A DNA stretch of 64,000 bases from JABAQJ01 sp046327745 (GCA_046327745.1 JAXLXV010000029.1:25864-89863), one strand, 5' to 3'. Counted from the first letter of the stretch, positions 35,619-44,625 are shown. The notes: generated by a model from the sequence alone, not told the origin. Made by a program: numbers and translations.

Positions 35619-37163
35619 ATGCATCCCTTGCGTCACATTGCGTGCCTAACGGCACTGGCCCTTGCGTCTGTCCTGCCGGCCGCCGGTTACACCCAAGCAC
35701 CAACGCGTGCTGCGGCCGCACCAGACACGGGCCGCACCATGCGCGACTCCGCGCAGGTTCGCGTCGCCGACACAAAGGCCGTGGTCACGCATGGACAGAT
35801 CACGCTCAACGGACAGGCGCTCAAGTACACAGCGCAGACCGGCATGATGCCCATTCGCGACGAGAAGACCGGCGTGGTGGAGGGGAACATCTTCTACGTC
35901 TACTACACGAAGGACGGCGCCGACCCGGGCACGCGGCCGATCTCGTTCCTATTCAACGGCGGTCCCGGCTCAGCCACCGTTTGGCTGCACATGGGCGCCT
36001 TCGGACCCAAGAAGGTGCGGCTGAACCCAGACGGCACGAATGCACCGCCCCCGTACAAGTTCGAAGACAATCCCTACACGCTGTTGGACCAGACGGACAT
36101 CGTCTTCCTGGATCCCGTGGGCACCGGCTACAGTCGCGCCACAAAGCCCGAGTATGGCCCGCACTTCTGGGGCGTTGATGAAGACGTGAAGTCGGTGGGA
36201 GAATTCATCCGACTCTTTTTGGTGAAGTACGAGCGTTGGGGCTCGCCCAAGTTCATTGGCGGCGAAAGCTACGGCACCACGCGCGCCGCCCACTTGTCCG
36301 GTTGGTTGGTGGACAATGGCATCGCGTTGAACGGCGTGATCCTCATCTCGGCCACGGCGTTCGCCACGCAGGATGGTGACAGTCGCGCGCTCGCTTTCTT
36401 CCCCTCCTACTCGGCGATTGCGTGGTACCACAAGCGACTCTCCACCGACCTTCAAGCCTTACCCGTGGAGAAAGTCGTAGCGCAAGCCGAGCAGTTTGCC
36501 GACGGGCCATACTTGGTGGCGCTGCGGAAGGGCTCACGCTTGGGAGCATCGGAACGGCAACAGGTCGTGGCCGAGTATTCAAAGCTGACGGGGCTGTCCA
36601 AGGACTTCATCGAACAGAACGACTTGCGGATCGACCTGGCGCGCTTCGATCACGAACTCATGCGCGAAAAAGATGTGCAAGTCGGAAGGCTGGACGGTCG
36701 TTTTCTCTCGCACGCCATGGACGGAGCGGCGGAGCGGAATGATTTCGATCCGAGCGAAGCATCGATCCGCAACTCGTTCACACCGATCCTGAACGATTAC
36801 ATGCGGCGCGAATTGAACTACAAGAATGACGACATCTATTACATCCTGGGCGGCGGCATTGGCCCGTGGAACCGCCCCGCCAACCTGGAAGTGAAGACAT
36901 CGTTGGAGAAGGCATTCAACAAGAATCCAGCGATGCACATGTACGTGGCCATGGGATACTACGACACGGCGACCCCCTTCTGGGGCGTGGAGTACACGCT
37001 GTCGCACCTGCGCGTAGACCCTGAGGTCCAGAAGAACAACATCATGACTGGATACTTTGCCGCCGGCCACATGATGTACATCGATCAGCCGTCCATGAAG
37101 AAGTTGCGGGCCGATCTGTCGCGGTTTTACGACGGATCGGTGCGTCCGACGACGCTGCCGTAG
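35619..37163 (+). CDS. Secreted serine carboxypeptidase, peptidase family S10, second copy
   Basis: Exported S10 carboxypeptidase of 514 residues, paralogue of the gene at 5271. The signal is LRHIACLTALALASVLPAAG. The catalytic blocks are FLFNGGPGSATVWLH, the serine in GGESYGTTRAAH, the aspartate in GYYDTATPFWGVEYT and the histidine in YFAAGHMMYID. The start ATG is well supported by an AAGGAG eight bases upstream. It precedes an M19-like gene and an M14 carboxypeptidase gene on the same strand with gaps of 140-160 bases. It is therefore part of a peptidase cluster, though not a tight operon. Confidence 0.94.
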   Translation: MHPLRHIACLTALALASVLPAAGYTQAPTRAAAAPDTGRTMRDSAQVRVADTKAVVTHGQITLNGQALKYTAQTGMMPIRDEKTGVVEGNIFYVYYTKDGADPGTRPISFLFNGGPGSATVWLHMGAFGPKKVRLNPDGTNAPPPYKFEDNPYTLLDQTDIVFLDPVGTGYSRATKPEYGPHFWGVDEDVKSVGEFIRLFLVKYERWGSPKFIGGESYGTTRAAHLSGWLVDNGIALNGVILISATAFATQDGDSRALAFFPSYSAIAWYHKRLSTDLQALPVEKVVAQAEQFADGPYLVALRKGSRLGASERQQVVAEYSKLTGLSKDFIEQNDLRIDLARFDHELMREKDVQVGRLDGRFLSHAMDGAAERNDFDPSEASIRNSFTPILNDYMRRELNYKNDDIYYILGGGIGPWNRPANLEVKTSLEKAFNKNPAMHMYVAMGYYDTATPFWGVEYTLSHLRVDPEVQKNNIMTGYFAAGHMMYIDQPSMKKLRADLSRFYDGSVRPTTLP

Positions 37164-37304
37164 CGAAGGACCAGCGGGCCGCTCACTCGGGCGGCCTGCT
37201 GTCGCTTTGGATAGCCTTGCTCCGTGGCAGGCCGCCCCGCACTGTTGGGCTACCCGCAAGCCCGCGGGACGCAGCCGTTCACCATTCTTCATTCCCACGG
37301 ATCG

Positions 37305-38468
37305 ATGACCGACCGCCGAACGTTTCTTTCGTCGGCCGCAGCTGCAACGCTCGCGGCCTTCCCCGCCCGGCAGCTGATGGCGGACACCTTGTCCGTCGAA
37401 GCGAGTTCGGATCATCCAAACGAGATGCAGGGCTCCGATCCGATACGCGGCCTAATCATCGTCAACGGGTTAGGCGGACTGGACGAGGGGTACGCACCCC
37501 CTCCCCCTGGGCCGCGAACCCTCGTCTCGACACGAGCTCTTGCCGCGGCCCGGGAGTCGGGGATGACCGCCATCAACATGACGGTCGCCAGCGGCAACGC
37601 CTTTGAGCCCACGGTCGAGGCAATTGGAAAGGTAGACGCCTTCATTCGCGCGAATTCCGCCGATCTGCTGAAAGTCCTGACGACCGCCGACATCCAGCAG
37701 GCCAAGGCGGGACGCAAGGTCGGAGTGATCTACGGCTTCCAGAATGCCGCCATGGTCGGAGACAAGGCGGAGCGCATAGACACCTTCGCCGACCTTGGCG
37801 TGCGTTGCATTCAGTTGACCTATAACCCCCTGAACCAACTCGGCGGCGGATCCATGGCCGAAGGGGATCCAGGGCTGACGCCATTTGGACGACAAGTGGT
37901 GGAGCGACTGAACGCAAAGCACGTGATGGTCGACCTGTCACACAGCGGACACCAGATGTGTCTGGACGCGGCCCGAGCGTCTGCGGTGCCGATCTCGGTC
38001 AACCACACCGGGTGCAAGGCCCTGGTGGACGTGCCGCGCAACAAGACGGACGAGGAGTTGAAGCTGGTGGCCGACAAGGGCGGCTACGTCGGGATCTACT
38101 TCATGATGTTCCTGGCGCAGGGGCGCATGTCTACCGTGGACGACGTAGTAGCGCACATCGAGCACGCGATCAAGGTGTGTGGCGAAGACCACGTTGGCAT
38201 CGGCAGCGACTACGGCATTGTGGACCTGGGTGACATGCAAGGCGTGCGCGACTTCTGGGCGAACTTCGTGAGGGAACGCCAGGCAAACCACACCGCCGCA
38301 ACGGGCGAGGACCCAAACATCCTTCCCTTCTCAGAAGGACTCATTGGGCCGCAGCAGTTCCGGAATCTTTACCGGGCATTGTCCAAGCGCGGGCACCCAG
38401 CGTCGCGGATCGAGAAGATCATGGGACAGAACTACCTTCGTTTCGCCCGTGAGATCTGGGGCGCGTAA
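37305..38468 (+). CDS. M19 (membrane dipeptidase)-like protein with Tat-type signal, metal site degenerate
   Basis: Exported protein of 387 residues. The N-terminus DRRTFLSSAAAATLAAFPA is a twin-arginine-type signal. The body matches the M19 renal-dipeptidase fold: QLTYNPLNQLGGG, DLSHSGHQ with His214, ISVNHTGCKAL with His235, and HVGIGSDYG with Asp303. The usual first zinc motif HxD is replaced, since IVNGLGGLD at residues 52-60 has Leu56 and Gly58 in those places. The bridging glutamate also appears lost (GFQN at 145-148). Catalysis as a normal binuclear dipeptidase is therefore doubtful, and a one-metal or non-enzymatic role is possible. The ATG at 37305 gives the Tat signal; the frame is open up to 37224. 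Confidence 0.82.
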   Translation: MTDRRTFLSSAAAATLAAFPARQLMADTLSVEASSDHPNEMQGSDPIRGLIIVNGLGGLDEGYAPPPPGPRTLVSTRALAAARESGMTAINMTVASGNAFEPTVEAIGKVDAFIRANSADLLKVLTTADIQQAKAGRKVGVIYGFQNAAMVGDKAERIDTFADLGVRCIQLTYNPLNQLGGGSMAEGDPGLTPFGRQVVERLNAKHVMVDLSHSGHQMCLDAARASAVPISVNHTGCKALVDVPRNKTDEELKLVADKGGYVGIYFMMFLAQGRMSTVDDVVAHIEHAIKVCGEDHVGIGSDYGIVDLGDMQGVRDFWANFVRERQANHTAATGEDPNILPFSEGLIGPQQFRNLYRALSKRGHPASRIEKIMGQNYLRFAREIWGA

Positions 38469-38629
38469 CGCATCATAGCGATGCCACACGATCGCGCTGG
38501 CGGCTCGCGAAGGCACTGCCTCATTCCGAGTGTTCCGACATGTCAACCGACCGACGAGCTTTCTTGAAGACCATTCTTTCCTGTTCCGGGGCAGCCGTGC
38601 CCGGAATGTCTCCATCACACAAGAGGCAC

Positions 38630-41600
38630 ATGACTTTCAGGTTCACGAACGCGTTTTGTGCGCTGGTGATTGGCGCCGCACTTCCGCTGGTCGTGCACGC
38701 GCAGAGCGAGCGCGGCAACGGCACGACGTCGTCAGCGCCCACGCGGACCATGAACACGACGGGGTCACCGACCAAACCCGGCCGAGCGCCTAACCAGGCG
38801 ATTGATGAAGCGTACACGGCCAAGATCAAGCAGTACACGACGGAGCCGTACTTCTTGTCGCCACTGGTCGATTACCTGCCGGCCTCCAAGACGGTGCCGA
38901 CGCCGACGTCGGTGCTGGGGGACATCGCGGGCGCCCCGACCAAGCTGCCGAACTCGAAGGAGGTCTACGCGTACATGCGGGCGCTGGCCAAGGCGACGCC
39001 GCGCGTAAAGGTGGTTTCCATCGGCACGACAGAGGAGGGACGGGAGATGATCGCGGTGGCGGTGGCCTCCGAGTCACTGATGACGCGCCTGGACGAAAAC
39101 CGCGCCAAACTCGCCAAGCTGGCCGACCCGCGGACCATCGCCATGAACGACGAGACGGCCGAGAAGATTGCAGCTGACGCAACCCCGATCTACTACGTCA
39201 CCGGCACTATCCACTCGCCAGAAGTGGGCGCCCCAACGGCGCTGATGGAGATGGCGTACCGGTTGGCCGTCGACGACAGTCCGTACATCAAGTACATCCG
39301 CGATCACCTGATCACCTTGATCACCCCGATCGTGGAGGTGGACGGGCGCGATCGCCAGGTGGACGTCTTCAACTGGCACATGGCCCACCCGAACGACACG
39401 TGGCCCAACCTGGTCTACTGGGGACACTACGTCGCGCACGACAACAATCGCGACGCCATGGGCATGACGTTGAAGCTGTCGCAGAACGTGCTCAACACCT
39501 ATGTCGGCTGGAAGGCGCAGGTGATCCACGACCTGCACGAGTCCGTCCCCTTTCTCTACGACAACACGATCGGCGATGGACCGTTCAATGCCTGGATCGA
39601 CCCGCTGTTGACGAACGAATGGCAGATGATCGGTTGGAACAACGTGCAGGAGATGACGCGCTTTGGCATGCCGGGTGTGTTCGCGCACGGCTACTTCGAC
39701 ACCTGGTCGCCGGGCTACCTGATGTTCATGGCCGCGACGCATAACGGGATCAGCCGGTTGTACGAGACGTTCGGCAACGGGGGAACGGCAGAAACCGTGG
39801 AGCGCACGCTCTCGCCGAGCGAGACGGAACGCACGTGGTACCGCCAGAACCCACCATTGCCGCACGTGAAGTGGTCCCTCAGGAACAACAACAACTATGA
39901 GCAGACGGGCGTCCTGGTCTCGCTCAACTACTTCGCCAACAACCGGCAACAGTTCCTGTGGAACTTCTACGAAAAGAGCAAGCGCTCGATCCTTAAGGCA
40001 CGGACAGAAGGTCCCGCGGCGTACGTCTTCCCGGCCGATGAACGGCGCACCGGCGCACAGGCCGAGTTGCTACGCGTGCTGCAGAAGCAGGCGGTCGAAT
40101 TGTCACGCTCCACCGGCAGCTTCACCGTGCCTGTGGCAACAAAGAGCGCGACACCGGGCGCCAGGAGCGACTCGGGTGCGGCTGGCCGCGCCTCCACGCC
40201 GGCCACGCGAACCTTCCCCGCCGGCTCATACATCGTGCGGATGGACCAACCGTACTCGCGTATTGCCGACGCCCTGCTCGACTACCAGTTCTGGTCCCCC
40301 GAGGACCCGCAGAAGACGCCGTACGACGACACCGGGTGGACCTTCCCCGAGGGATTTGGCGTCGAGGCCGTTCGCGTCACCGATCCGAGCATCCTCAACG
40401 TCCCAGTACAACCGGTCACGGGCGATGTGAAGGCATCCGGCAGCCTCAGTGGCACGGGCAGCGTCTTCGCCATCAACAACAATGCAGACAACGCCTTGCT
40501 CACGCTGCGCTTTCGGATGAAGGCGGCAGACTTTCAGGCGGCGGAAGAGTCATTTGAAGCTGACGGCAAGCGCTTCAGCCGCGGCTCGTTCATCATTCGC
40601 GGCGTGGCGGGGAGCGACCTGGAGAAGGCGGCCCGAGAGCTTGGCCTGAACGTCACCGCGCTCGGCGTTGCGCCTGACGTGAAGATGCACCCGCTGCGCG
40701 CACCGCGGATCGCCATCCTCCACAACTGGATCAGCACCCAAACCGAAGGGTGGTGGCGCCAAGCGTTCGACTTCAACCAGATCCCGTTCGACTACATCAG
40801 CACGCAGGACGTGGCCAAGACGTCGCAGCTGAGCAGCAAGTGGGACGTGATCCTCTTCCCTCCAGCCGGCGGTTCACCACAACAGATCGTCCTCGGCATG
40901 CCGATGTACCGCAATCCCATGCCGTGGAAGAACACGCCAGAGACACCCAATCTTGGGACCTTCGCCGAGACCGATGACATGCGCCCGGGGCTAGGGTGGC
41001 AAGGGATCGCCAACCTGCAGCGCTTTGTGGAGGAAGGGGGCGTGCTGGTGGGTGTTCAGAACACGGCGGACGTCGCCCTCACGTACGGGCTCGCGTACGG
41101 CGCCACGTTGCGCTCGATGTCTAAGGGGCGCGTGGTTGGCAGTCTGCTGCGCTCCAAGCTCGTCGACACGTCGAGCCCGATCACCTACGGCATCGCCGAC
41201 AACCTCGCCGTGTTCAGTGAGGAGGGACAGAGCTTTGGCGTGTCGAACACTCGCGGCGGCGGCCGCGGCTTCCGATTCGGTGACGACGGTCCCACGCGTG
41301 CCACAGGCCGCGGCACGGCCGATGACCCGGATGTGGTGCAGGGTCGCGCCGGGCTGGACTCGGCGCACATGGCCCCCGTGCGCAAACCTGTCTCTCCGTG
41401 GGAGCTGGCGCCGTTGACGGATGAACAGATGCGTAACCCGTTAGGCGTCATTCCCCCCGACCAACGCCCCCGCGTTGTGCTGCGATTCGCCGATCAGAAG
41501 GAGTTGCTGGTCTCGGGCCTTCTCGATGGGGCGGGAGAATTAGCGCGCCGGCCCGTAGTGGTCGACATCCCGTTGCAGAAGGGGCACGTGGTCTTGTTCG

Positions 41601-41710
41601 CCAACAATCCGATCTATCGAGGCTCCACCTTGGGATCGTACGCGCTGGTGTTCAACACCATCATGAACTGGGATCACCTGAACGCGGGCCGGGTCCTCGA
41701 CGCCCGGTGA
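38630..41710 (+). CDS. Secreted M14-family zinc carboxypeptidase, long form
   Basis: Large exported metallocarboxypeptidase of 1026 residues. The signal peptide is TNAFCALVIGAALPLVVHAQ. The M14 catalytic domain (about residues 60-400) has the zinc motif in TGTIHSPEVGAPT (His and Glu) and the third ligand in VIHDLHES. Beyond about residue 580 is a second region with SGSLSGTGSVFAINN and a flavodoxin/amidotransferase-like segment (RIAILHNWIS). The ATG at 38630 follows AGAGG by four bases and is preferred. The frame continues upstream to ATG 38540, where it spells a Tat-like leader. Expected activity is removal of C-terminal residues or cleavage of peptide cross-links. Confidence 0.88.
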   Translation: MTFRFTNAFCALVIGAALPLVVHAQSERGNGTTSSAPTRTMNTTGSPTKPGRAPNQAIDEAYTAKIKQYTTEPYFLSPLVDYLPASKTVPTPTSVLGDIAGAPTKLPNSKEVYAYMRALAKATPRVKVVSIGTTEEGREMIAVAVASESLMTRLDENRAKLAKLADPRTIAMNDETAEKIAADATPIYYVTGTIHSPEVGAPTALMEMAYRLAVDDSPYIKYIRDHLITLITPIVEVDGRDRQVDVFNWHMAHPNDTWPNLVYWGHYVAHDNNRDAMGMTLKLSQNVLNTYVGWKAQVIHDLHESVPFLYDNTIGDGPFNAWIDPLLTNEWQMIGWNNVQEMTRFGMPGVFAHGYFDTWSPGYLMFMAATHNGISRLYETFGNGGTAETVERTLSPSETERTWYRQNPPLPHVKWSLRNNNNYEQTGVLVSLNYFANNRQQFLWNFYEKSKRSILKARTEGPAAYVFPADERRTGAQAELLRVLQKQAVELSRSTGSFTVPVATKSATPGARSDSGAAGRASTPATRTFPAGSYIVRMDQPYSRIADALLDYQFWSPEDPQKTPYDDTGWTFPEGFGVEAVRVTDPSILNVPVQPVTGDVKASGSLSGTGSVFAINNNADNALLTLRFRMKAADFQAAEESFEADGKRFSRGSFIIRGVAGSDLEKAARELGLNVTALGVAPDVKMHPLRAPRIAILHNWISTQTEGWWRQAFDFNQIPFDYISTQDVAKTSQLSSKWDVILFPPAGGSPQQIVLGMPMYRNPMPWKNTPETPNLGTFAETDDMRPGLGWQGIANLQRFVEEGGVLVGVQNTADVALTYGLAYGATLRSMSKGRVVGSLLRSKLVDTSSPITYGIADNLAVFSEEGQSFGVSNTRGGGRGFRFGDDGPTRATGRGTADDPDVVQGRAGLDSAHMAPVRKPVSPWELAPLTDEQMRNPLGVIPPDQRPRVVLRFADQKELLVSGLLDGAGELARRPVVVDIPLQKGHVVLFANNPIYRGSTLGSYALVFNTIMNWDHLNAGRVLDAR

Positions 41711-41737
41711 CCGCGCTAGGCAGTTCGCGATGATCGC

Positions 41738-41774
41738 ATTGGGCGGTGATGCCAGCGAGCACTCACCGCCCAAT
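41738..41774. terminator. 12-base inverted repeat between convergent genes
   Basis: ATTGGGCGGTGA at 41738-41749 and TCACCGCCCAAT at 41763-41774 pair perfectly around a 13-base loop. It lies after the M14 gene and overlaps the last codons and stop of the convergent JAMM-like gene. This is the right place for a two-way terminator, although the T-tract is poor, so Rho-independent action is only likely rather than certain. Confidence 0.6.
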
Positions 41775-42614
41775 CAGCAGGTCAAACTCCGCGGCCGTAA
41801 AGTGTGACGTCTCGAAGCCGTTGGTGACCCACGCCCCTTCCAGCCCCTGACTGGCGCGCACGCTGCGATAGAATTGCACGTCGGTCATGCTCGGGGCGAG
41901 CGCGCCCGCCACATCGTCCTTCGTCCCCTCGATCGTCCACATGCGGTCTCCGACCACGCGATCGAAGAGAAATGGGTGGTTGTGGATGTGCGCGATCAGC
42001 CGGTACCCCGCGGCAAGGTCCGCTTGGACCGCCGCCGTGACTGCATCACGCAGCTTCTGTCCCACGAGGTCGGCGCTCGACAGGTAGACGTGCACGCGCC
42101 CCTGACCACGTGTCACAAAGGCGCCGAACTCGGTCGGATGGTCGAACATCGGATATCGCGCCGCCTGCCAGGTCCAGAGCATCGCTTCCAGGCAACCCAT
42201 CGGCGTGATGGTGCCGGCACGTCCTGACGCGAGCAGTTCCGCGTTCGTCGCCTCACCCTTGAATTCGGCCGGCATCTTGGCAAAGATCGCCCGCTGCCGT
42301 TCACCTAACGAGCGTGCGTCCGCAGCGCCGCCGAGCCGCTGGCGCACGCGCGATTGAAACGCTCCGAGCAGTGTGTCCGCTGGCGCGGGGGCCCAAAGCG
42401 CAGGGGTATCAGGCAAGTCAAAGCGACCGTGCCACTCCGACTGTCCGGCCGAGCGATCGACGATCCGCTGCGGGGTCACGTCGGCAAGCGAACAACGCTC
42501 GGTGCCCTCGGCGTCCCGCGCCCGTGGACGTTTCGACGTCGTCAACGGCGCGGCCGAAGACGGGACAGCACAGACGATTAACCCGAGCAAGAACGCGCGC
42601 GTGCTAGCGCGCAT
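41763..42614 (-). CDS. Predicted secreted JAMM/MPN-type metalloprotein
   Basis: Protein of 283 residues with a signal peptide (RAFLLGLIVCAVPSSAA). The C-terminal half shows the JAMM order: glutamate 162 in TEFGAFVTRG, a long helix, a strand, then His211 and His213 in HIHNHPF, and Ser242/Asp245 in APSMTD. In known JAMM proteins (Rpn11, RadC-type JAB) the Ser-x-x-Asp follows the HxHP motif by fewer than ten residues. Here about 28 residues intervene, so there is an insertion. The N-terminal 130 residues are not recognised. The frame is open upstream to 42821, but ATG 42614 gives the signal peptide. An exported JAMM protein would have to act on something outside the cytoplasm, such as a peptide, isopeptide or other amide. 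Confidence 0.68.
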   Translation of the reverse strand: MRASTRAFLLGLIVCAVPSSAAPLTTSKRPRARDAEGTERCSLADVTPQRIVDRSAGQSEWHGRFDLPDTPALWAPAPADTLLGAFQSRVRQRLGGAADARSLGERQRAIFAKMPAEFKGEATNAELLASGRAGTITPMGCLEAMLWTWQAARYPMFDHPTEFGAFVTRGQGRVHVYLSSADLVGQKLRDAVTAAVQADLAAGYRLIAHIHNHPFLFDRVVGDRMWTIEGTKDDVAGALAPSMTDVQFYRSVRASQGLEGAWVTNGFETSHFTAAEFDLLIGR

Positions 42615-42839
42615 GCCGAGCCACGTCGTGATTGCCACGGACGAACAGCCTCCGAAGTCAGCAGGTGAACGACATGGCATGCCCGACCGGCGGGCCTCGC
42701 CGTTTACAGAGCGACGCGAGAACGCCATGACAGCGACAAGTTCCACATCCCAAACAGCTCGATCTTCACGACGAATGTGCCACTTCACAACGTTCGTCGC
42801 CGCCTTCCACCATCTGCTCACTTCGACGGCACTGCGATC

Positions 42840-42968
42840 CTAACGGAAGATCCCGAAATGGCCAAGAACGTACCACAGGATGATGAAGATGAGCACCGTG
42901 CTGATGCACCCTCCACCCATCTTCTTGGCCCCCCAGCCGGCGGCCACACCACGTAGCAACTTGCTCAT
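42840..42968 (-). CDS. 42-residue single-pass membrane protein
   Basis: Short gene easily missed by length filters. It starts at ATG 42968 behind a GAGGGG and ends with TAG at 42840. The product opens with MSKLLRGVAAGWGAKKMGGG. One hydrophobic helix (ISTVLIFIILWYVLGHFGIF) follows and ends the protein. The basic, glycine-rich N-terminus with GAKK and GGG followed by a Cys resembles small proteins I recall from Bacteroidota and related phyla, all of unknown function. It lies between DUF2277 and the JAMM-like gene on the same strand. Its stop codon is inside a CCTAAC motif copy. Confidence 0.72.
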   Translation of the reverse strand: MSKLLRGVAAGWGAKKMGGGCISTVLIFIILWYVLGHFGIFR

Positions 42969-43067
42969 ATCCCCTCAGACGGAACAGGAGACTGAAATCA
43001 GCAGGTCGCCCGGCTTCGCGGGTATTGTTCCTGAGGGAGAGATAGCGCTCGTCCGAGAGGCCAACAG

Positions 43068-43334
43068 TTAGGCAAAGCGCTTCAGCGACCGCTCACGCGC
43101 CTTCTTCGCTTCTACCTCGCGATTTCGCGGCGGCGCGTGGGTCACCAGACTGCCTAACAACTTGCGGGCAGACGCCGTCACCTCATCCACCGCCTGATCG
43201 AACGCTTCCTGATTCGCTTGCGATGGCTTGCTGCTTCCGCTGAGTTTGCGTACGAACTGCAACGCCGACGCACGCACTTCGTCGTCCGTGGCAGGTGGTT
43301 CGAAGTTGGCAAGCACTTTGATATTTCGACACAT
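43068..43334 (-). CDS. DUF2277 family protein
   Basis: Small soluble protein of 88 residues. MCRNIKVLANFEPPATDDEVRAS is the DUF2277 N-terminal signature, and the rest (LQFVRKLSGSSKPSQANQEAF, EVEAKKARERSLKRF) matches the family over its entire length. The function is unknown. The ATG at 43334 is supported by a GAGG seven bases upstream and by the conserved start. It lies 33 bases downstream of the aminotransferase gene on the same strand and is probably co-transcribed with it. Its TAA stop is part of a GTTAGGC copy. Confidence 0.9.
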   Translation of the reverse strand: MCRNIKVLANFEPPATDDEVRASALQFVRKLSGSSKPSQANQEAFDQAVDEVTASARKLLGSLVTHAPPRNREVEAKKARERSLKRFA

Positions 43335-43367
43335 GGCAACGCCTCGTCGCTGATCGATCCCTGACAA

Positions 43368-44549
43368 TTACCCGGCAGCCTGCAGCTCACGCAACACGCG
43401 CCCGGCGCGTACCGCAGCTTCCCGCAGCCGCGCGGGCGGTACGATGAACGAAATCCGGAAGAACCCTTCCCCGCCAGCGCCAAACGACGACCCCGGCAGC
43501 ACGATCACTCCCTCCTGATCCATCAGTCGGTCCGAGAACGCGCGGCTCGGCACGCCCTCAGGCAAAGCAATCCACAAATACATGGTCGCTTGCGGAGAAG
43601 GACAGTTGAACCCCTCGGCGCAAAACGCGGCAACTCCAGCGTCGCGACGCTCCTTGAAGACCGCGATGTTTCCAGGGACGAACTCGTCGTAGCTCTCCAA
43701 GGCGGCGACACCGGCGGCCTGAATGCCCATGAAGTGCCCCGTGTCCACAAAGGTCTTCACCTTGGCCAGCGCCCCGGCAATCTCAGGCCGCGCCGCGGCC
43801 CAGCCACAACGCCATCCCGTCATGTTGTACGTCTTGCTCAGCGAGTGGAACTCGATCGCGACATTCCTTGCCCCGTCAATCTCAAAAATGCTCGGCGGCA
43901 CGTACCCGTCGAAGGCCAACTCGCTGTAGGCGTTGTCGTACACGAGAAGCACGTCGTTAGCAGTGCACCAACGCACGACGTGTTCCAGATACTCACGCGG
44001 CGCAATGGCCGTGGTGGGGTTGTTCGGGTAATTCAGGTACAACACGCGGGCGCGAGCTCGCACGTCGGCCGGCAGCTCATCCACGTCGATCAGGAACTGC
44101 GTGCGTGGACGCAGCGGATACACATGGGCCTCGGCGCCGCTCAGGTGCGTGCCGCCAAAGTACGCCTGGTAGGCCGGTTCAGGTACAACGGCCACGTCAC
44201 CCGGCTGCAGGTAGGCAAAGGCAATGTGTGCCAATCCCTCCTTGCTCCCAATCAACGGCACAATCTCCGACAACGGATCAAAGCGCGTCGCGAATCGCTT
44301 CTGCATCCACGCGCTGACCGCCTCGCGGAACGGCACATGGCCCAATCCAAAACCGTAACGGCTGAACGAGGGCACTTCGGCGGCACGTTGCAGGGCGGCA
44401 ATCGCCTTGGGCGGCGCCGGGAGATCCGCATCCCCCGCCCCCAGGTCAATGACGTCGACACCGCGCTGCAGTAGTTCGCGCTTCTTCCCCGGAATGTGCG
44501 CCAGTGGATACGCGGGCAGCGCTTGAAAACGGGTGGTGAGTCTTGGCAC
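43368..44549 (-). CDS. Class I aminotransferase, LL-diaminopimelate aminotransferase-like
   Basis: PLP enzyme of fold type I, 393 residues. The PLP lysine is in SLSKTYNMTGWRCGW. The other conserved residues are the substrate arginine in FFRISFIVP, Asn in YLNYPNNPT and Tyr in YDNAYSEL. Length and blocks match the DapL/AspC-like group that makes LL-diaminopimelate from tetrahydrodipicolinate. Several related aminotransferases look the same, so the exact substrate is not proven. The frame runs up to 44654, but a GTG at 44549 (VPRLTTRFQALPAYPL) starts the family-like N-terminus. It is followed by DUF2277. Confidence 0.85.
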   Translation of the reverse strand: MPRLTTRFQALPAYPLAHIPGKKRELLQRGVDVIDLGAGDADLPAPPKAIAALQRAAEVPSFSRYGFGLGHVPFREAVSAWMQKRFATRFDPLSEIVPLIGSKEGLAHIAFAYLQPGDVAVVPEPAYQAYFGGTHLSGAEAHVYPLRPRTQFLIDVDELPADVRARARVLYLNYPNNPTTAIAPREYLEHVVRWCTANDVLLVYDNAYSELAFDGYVPPSIFEIDGARNVAIEFHSLSKTYNMTGWRCGWAAARPEIAGALAKVKTFVDTGHFMGIQAAGVAALESYDEFVPGNIAVFKERRDAGVAAFCAEGFNCPSPQATMYLWIALPEGVPSRAFSDRLMDQEGVIVLPGSSFGAGGEGFFRISFIVPPARLREAAVRAGRVLRELQAAG

Positions 44550-44625
44550 GGGTCGCGTGGGTTGTTTGTGAAATGCTAGGCGCTTGTACCTGACGAAAAG
44601 TCGCGGCGAGGACCTGTGCGCGTGG

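Noticed and set aside
42880..43071. 63-codon plus-strand frame
   Set aside because: It overlaps the minus-strand 42-residue gene, which has a ribosome site and a sensible membrane helix. The plus-strand product has no features.
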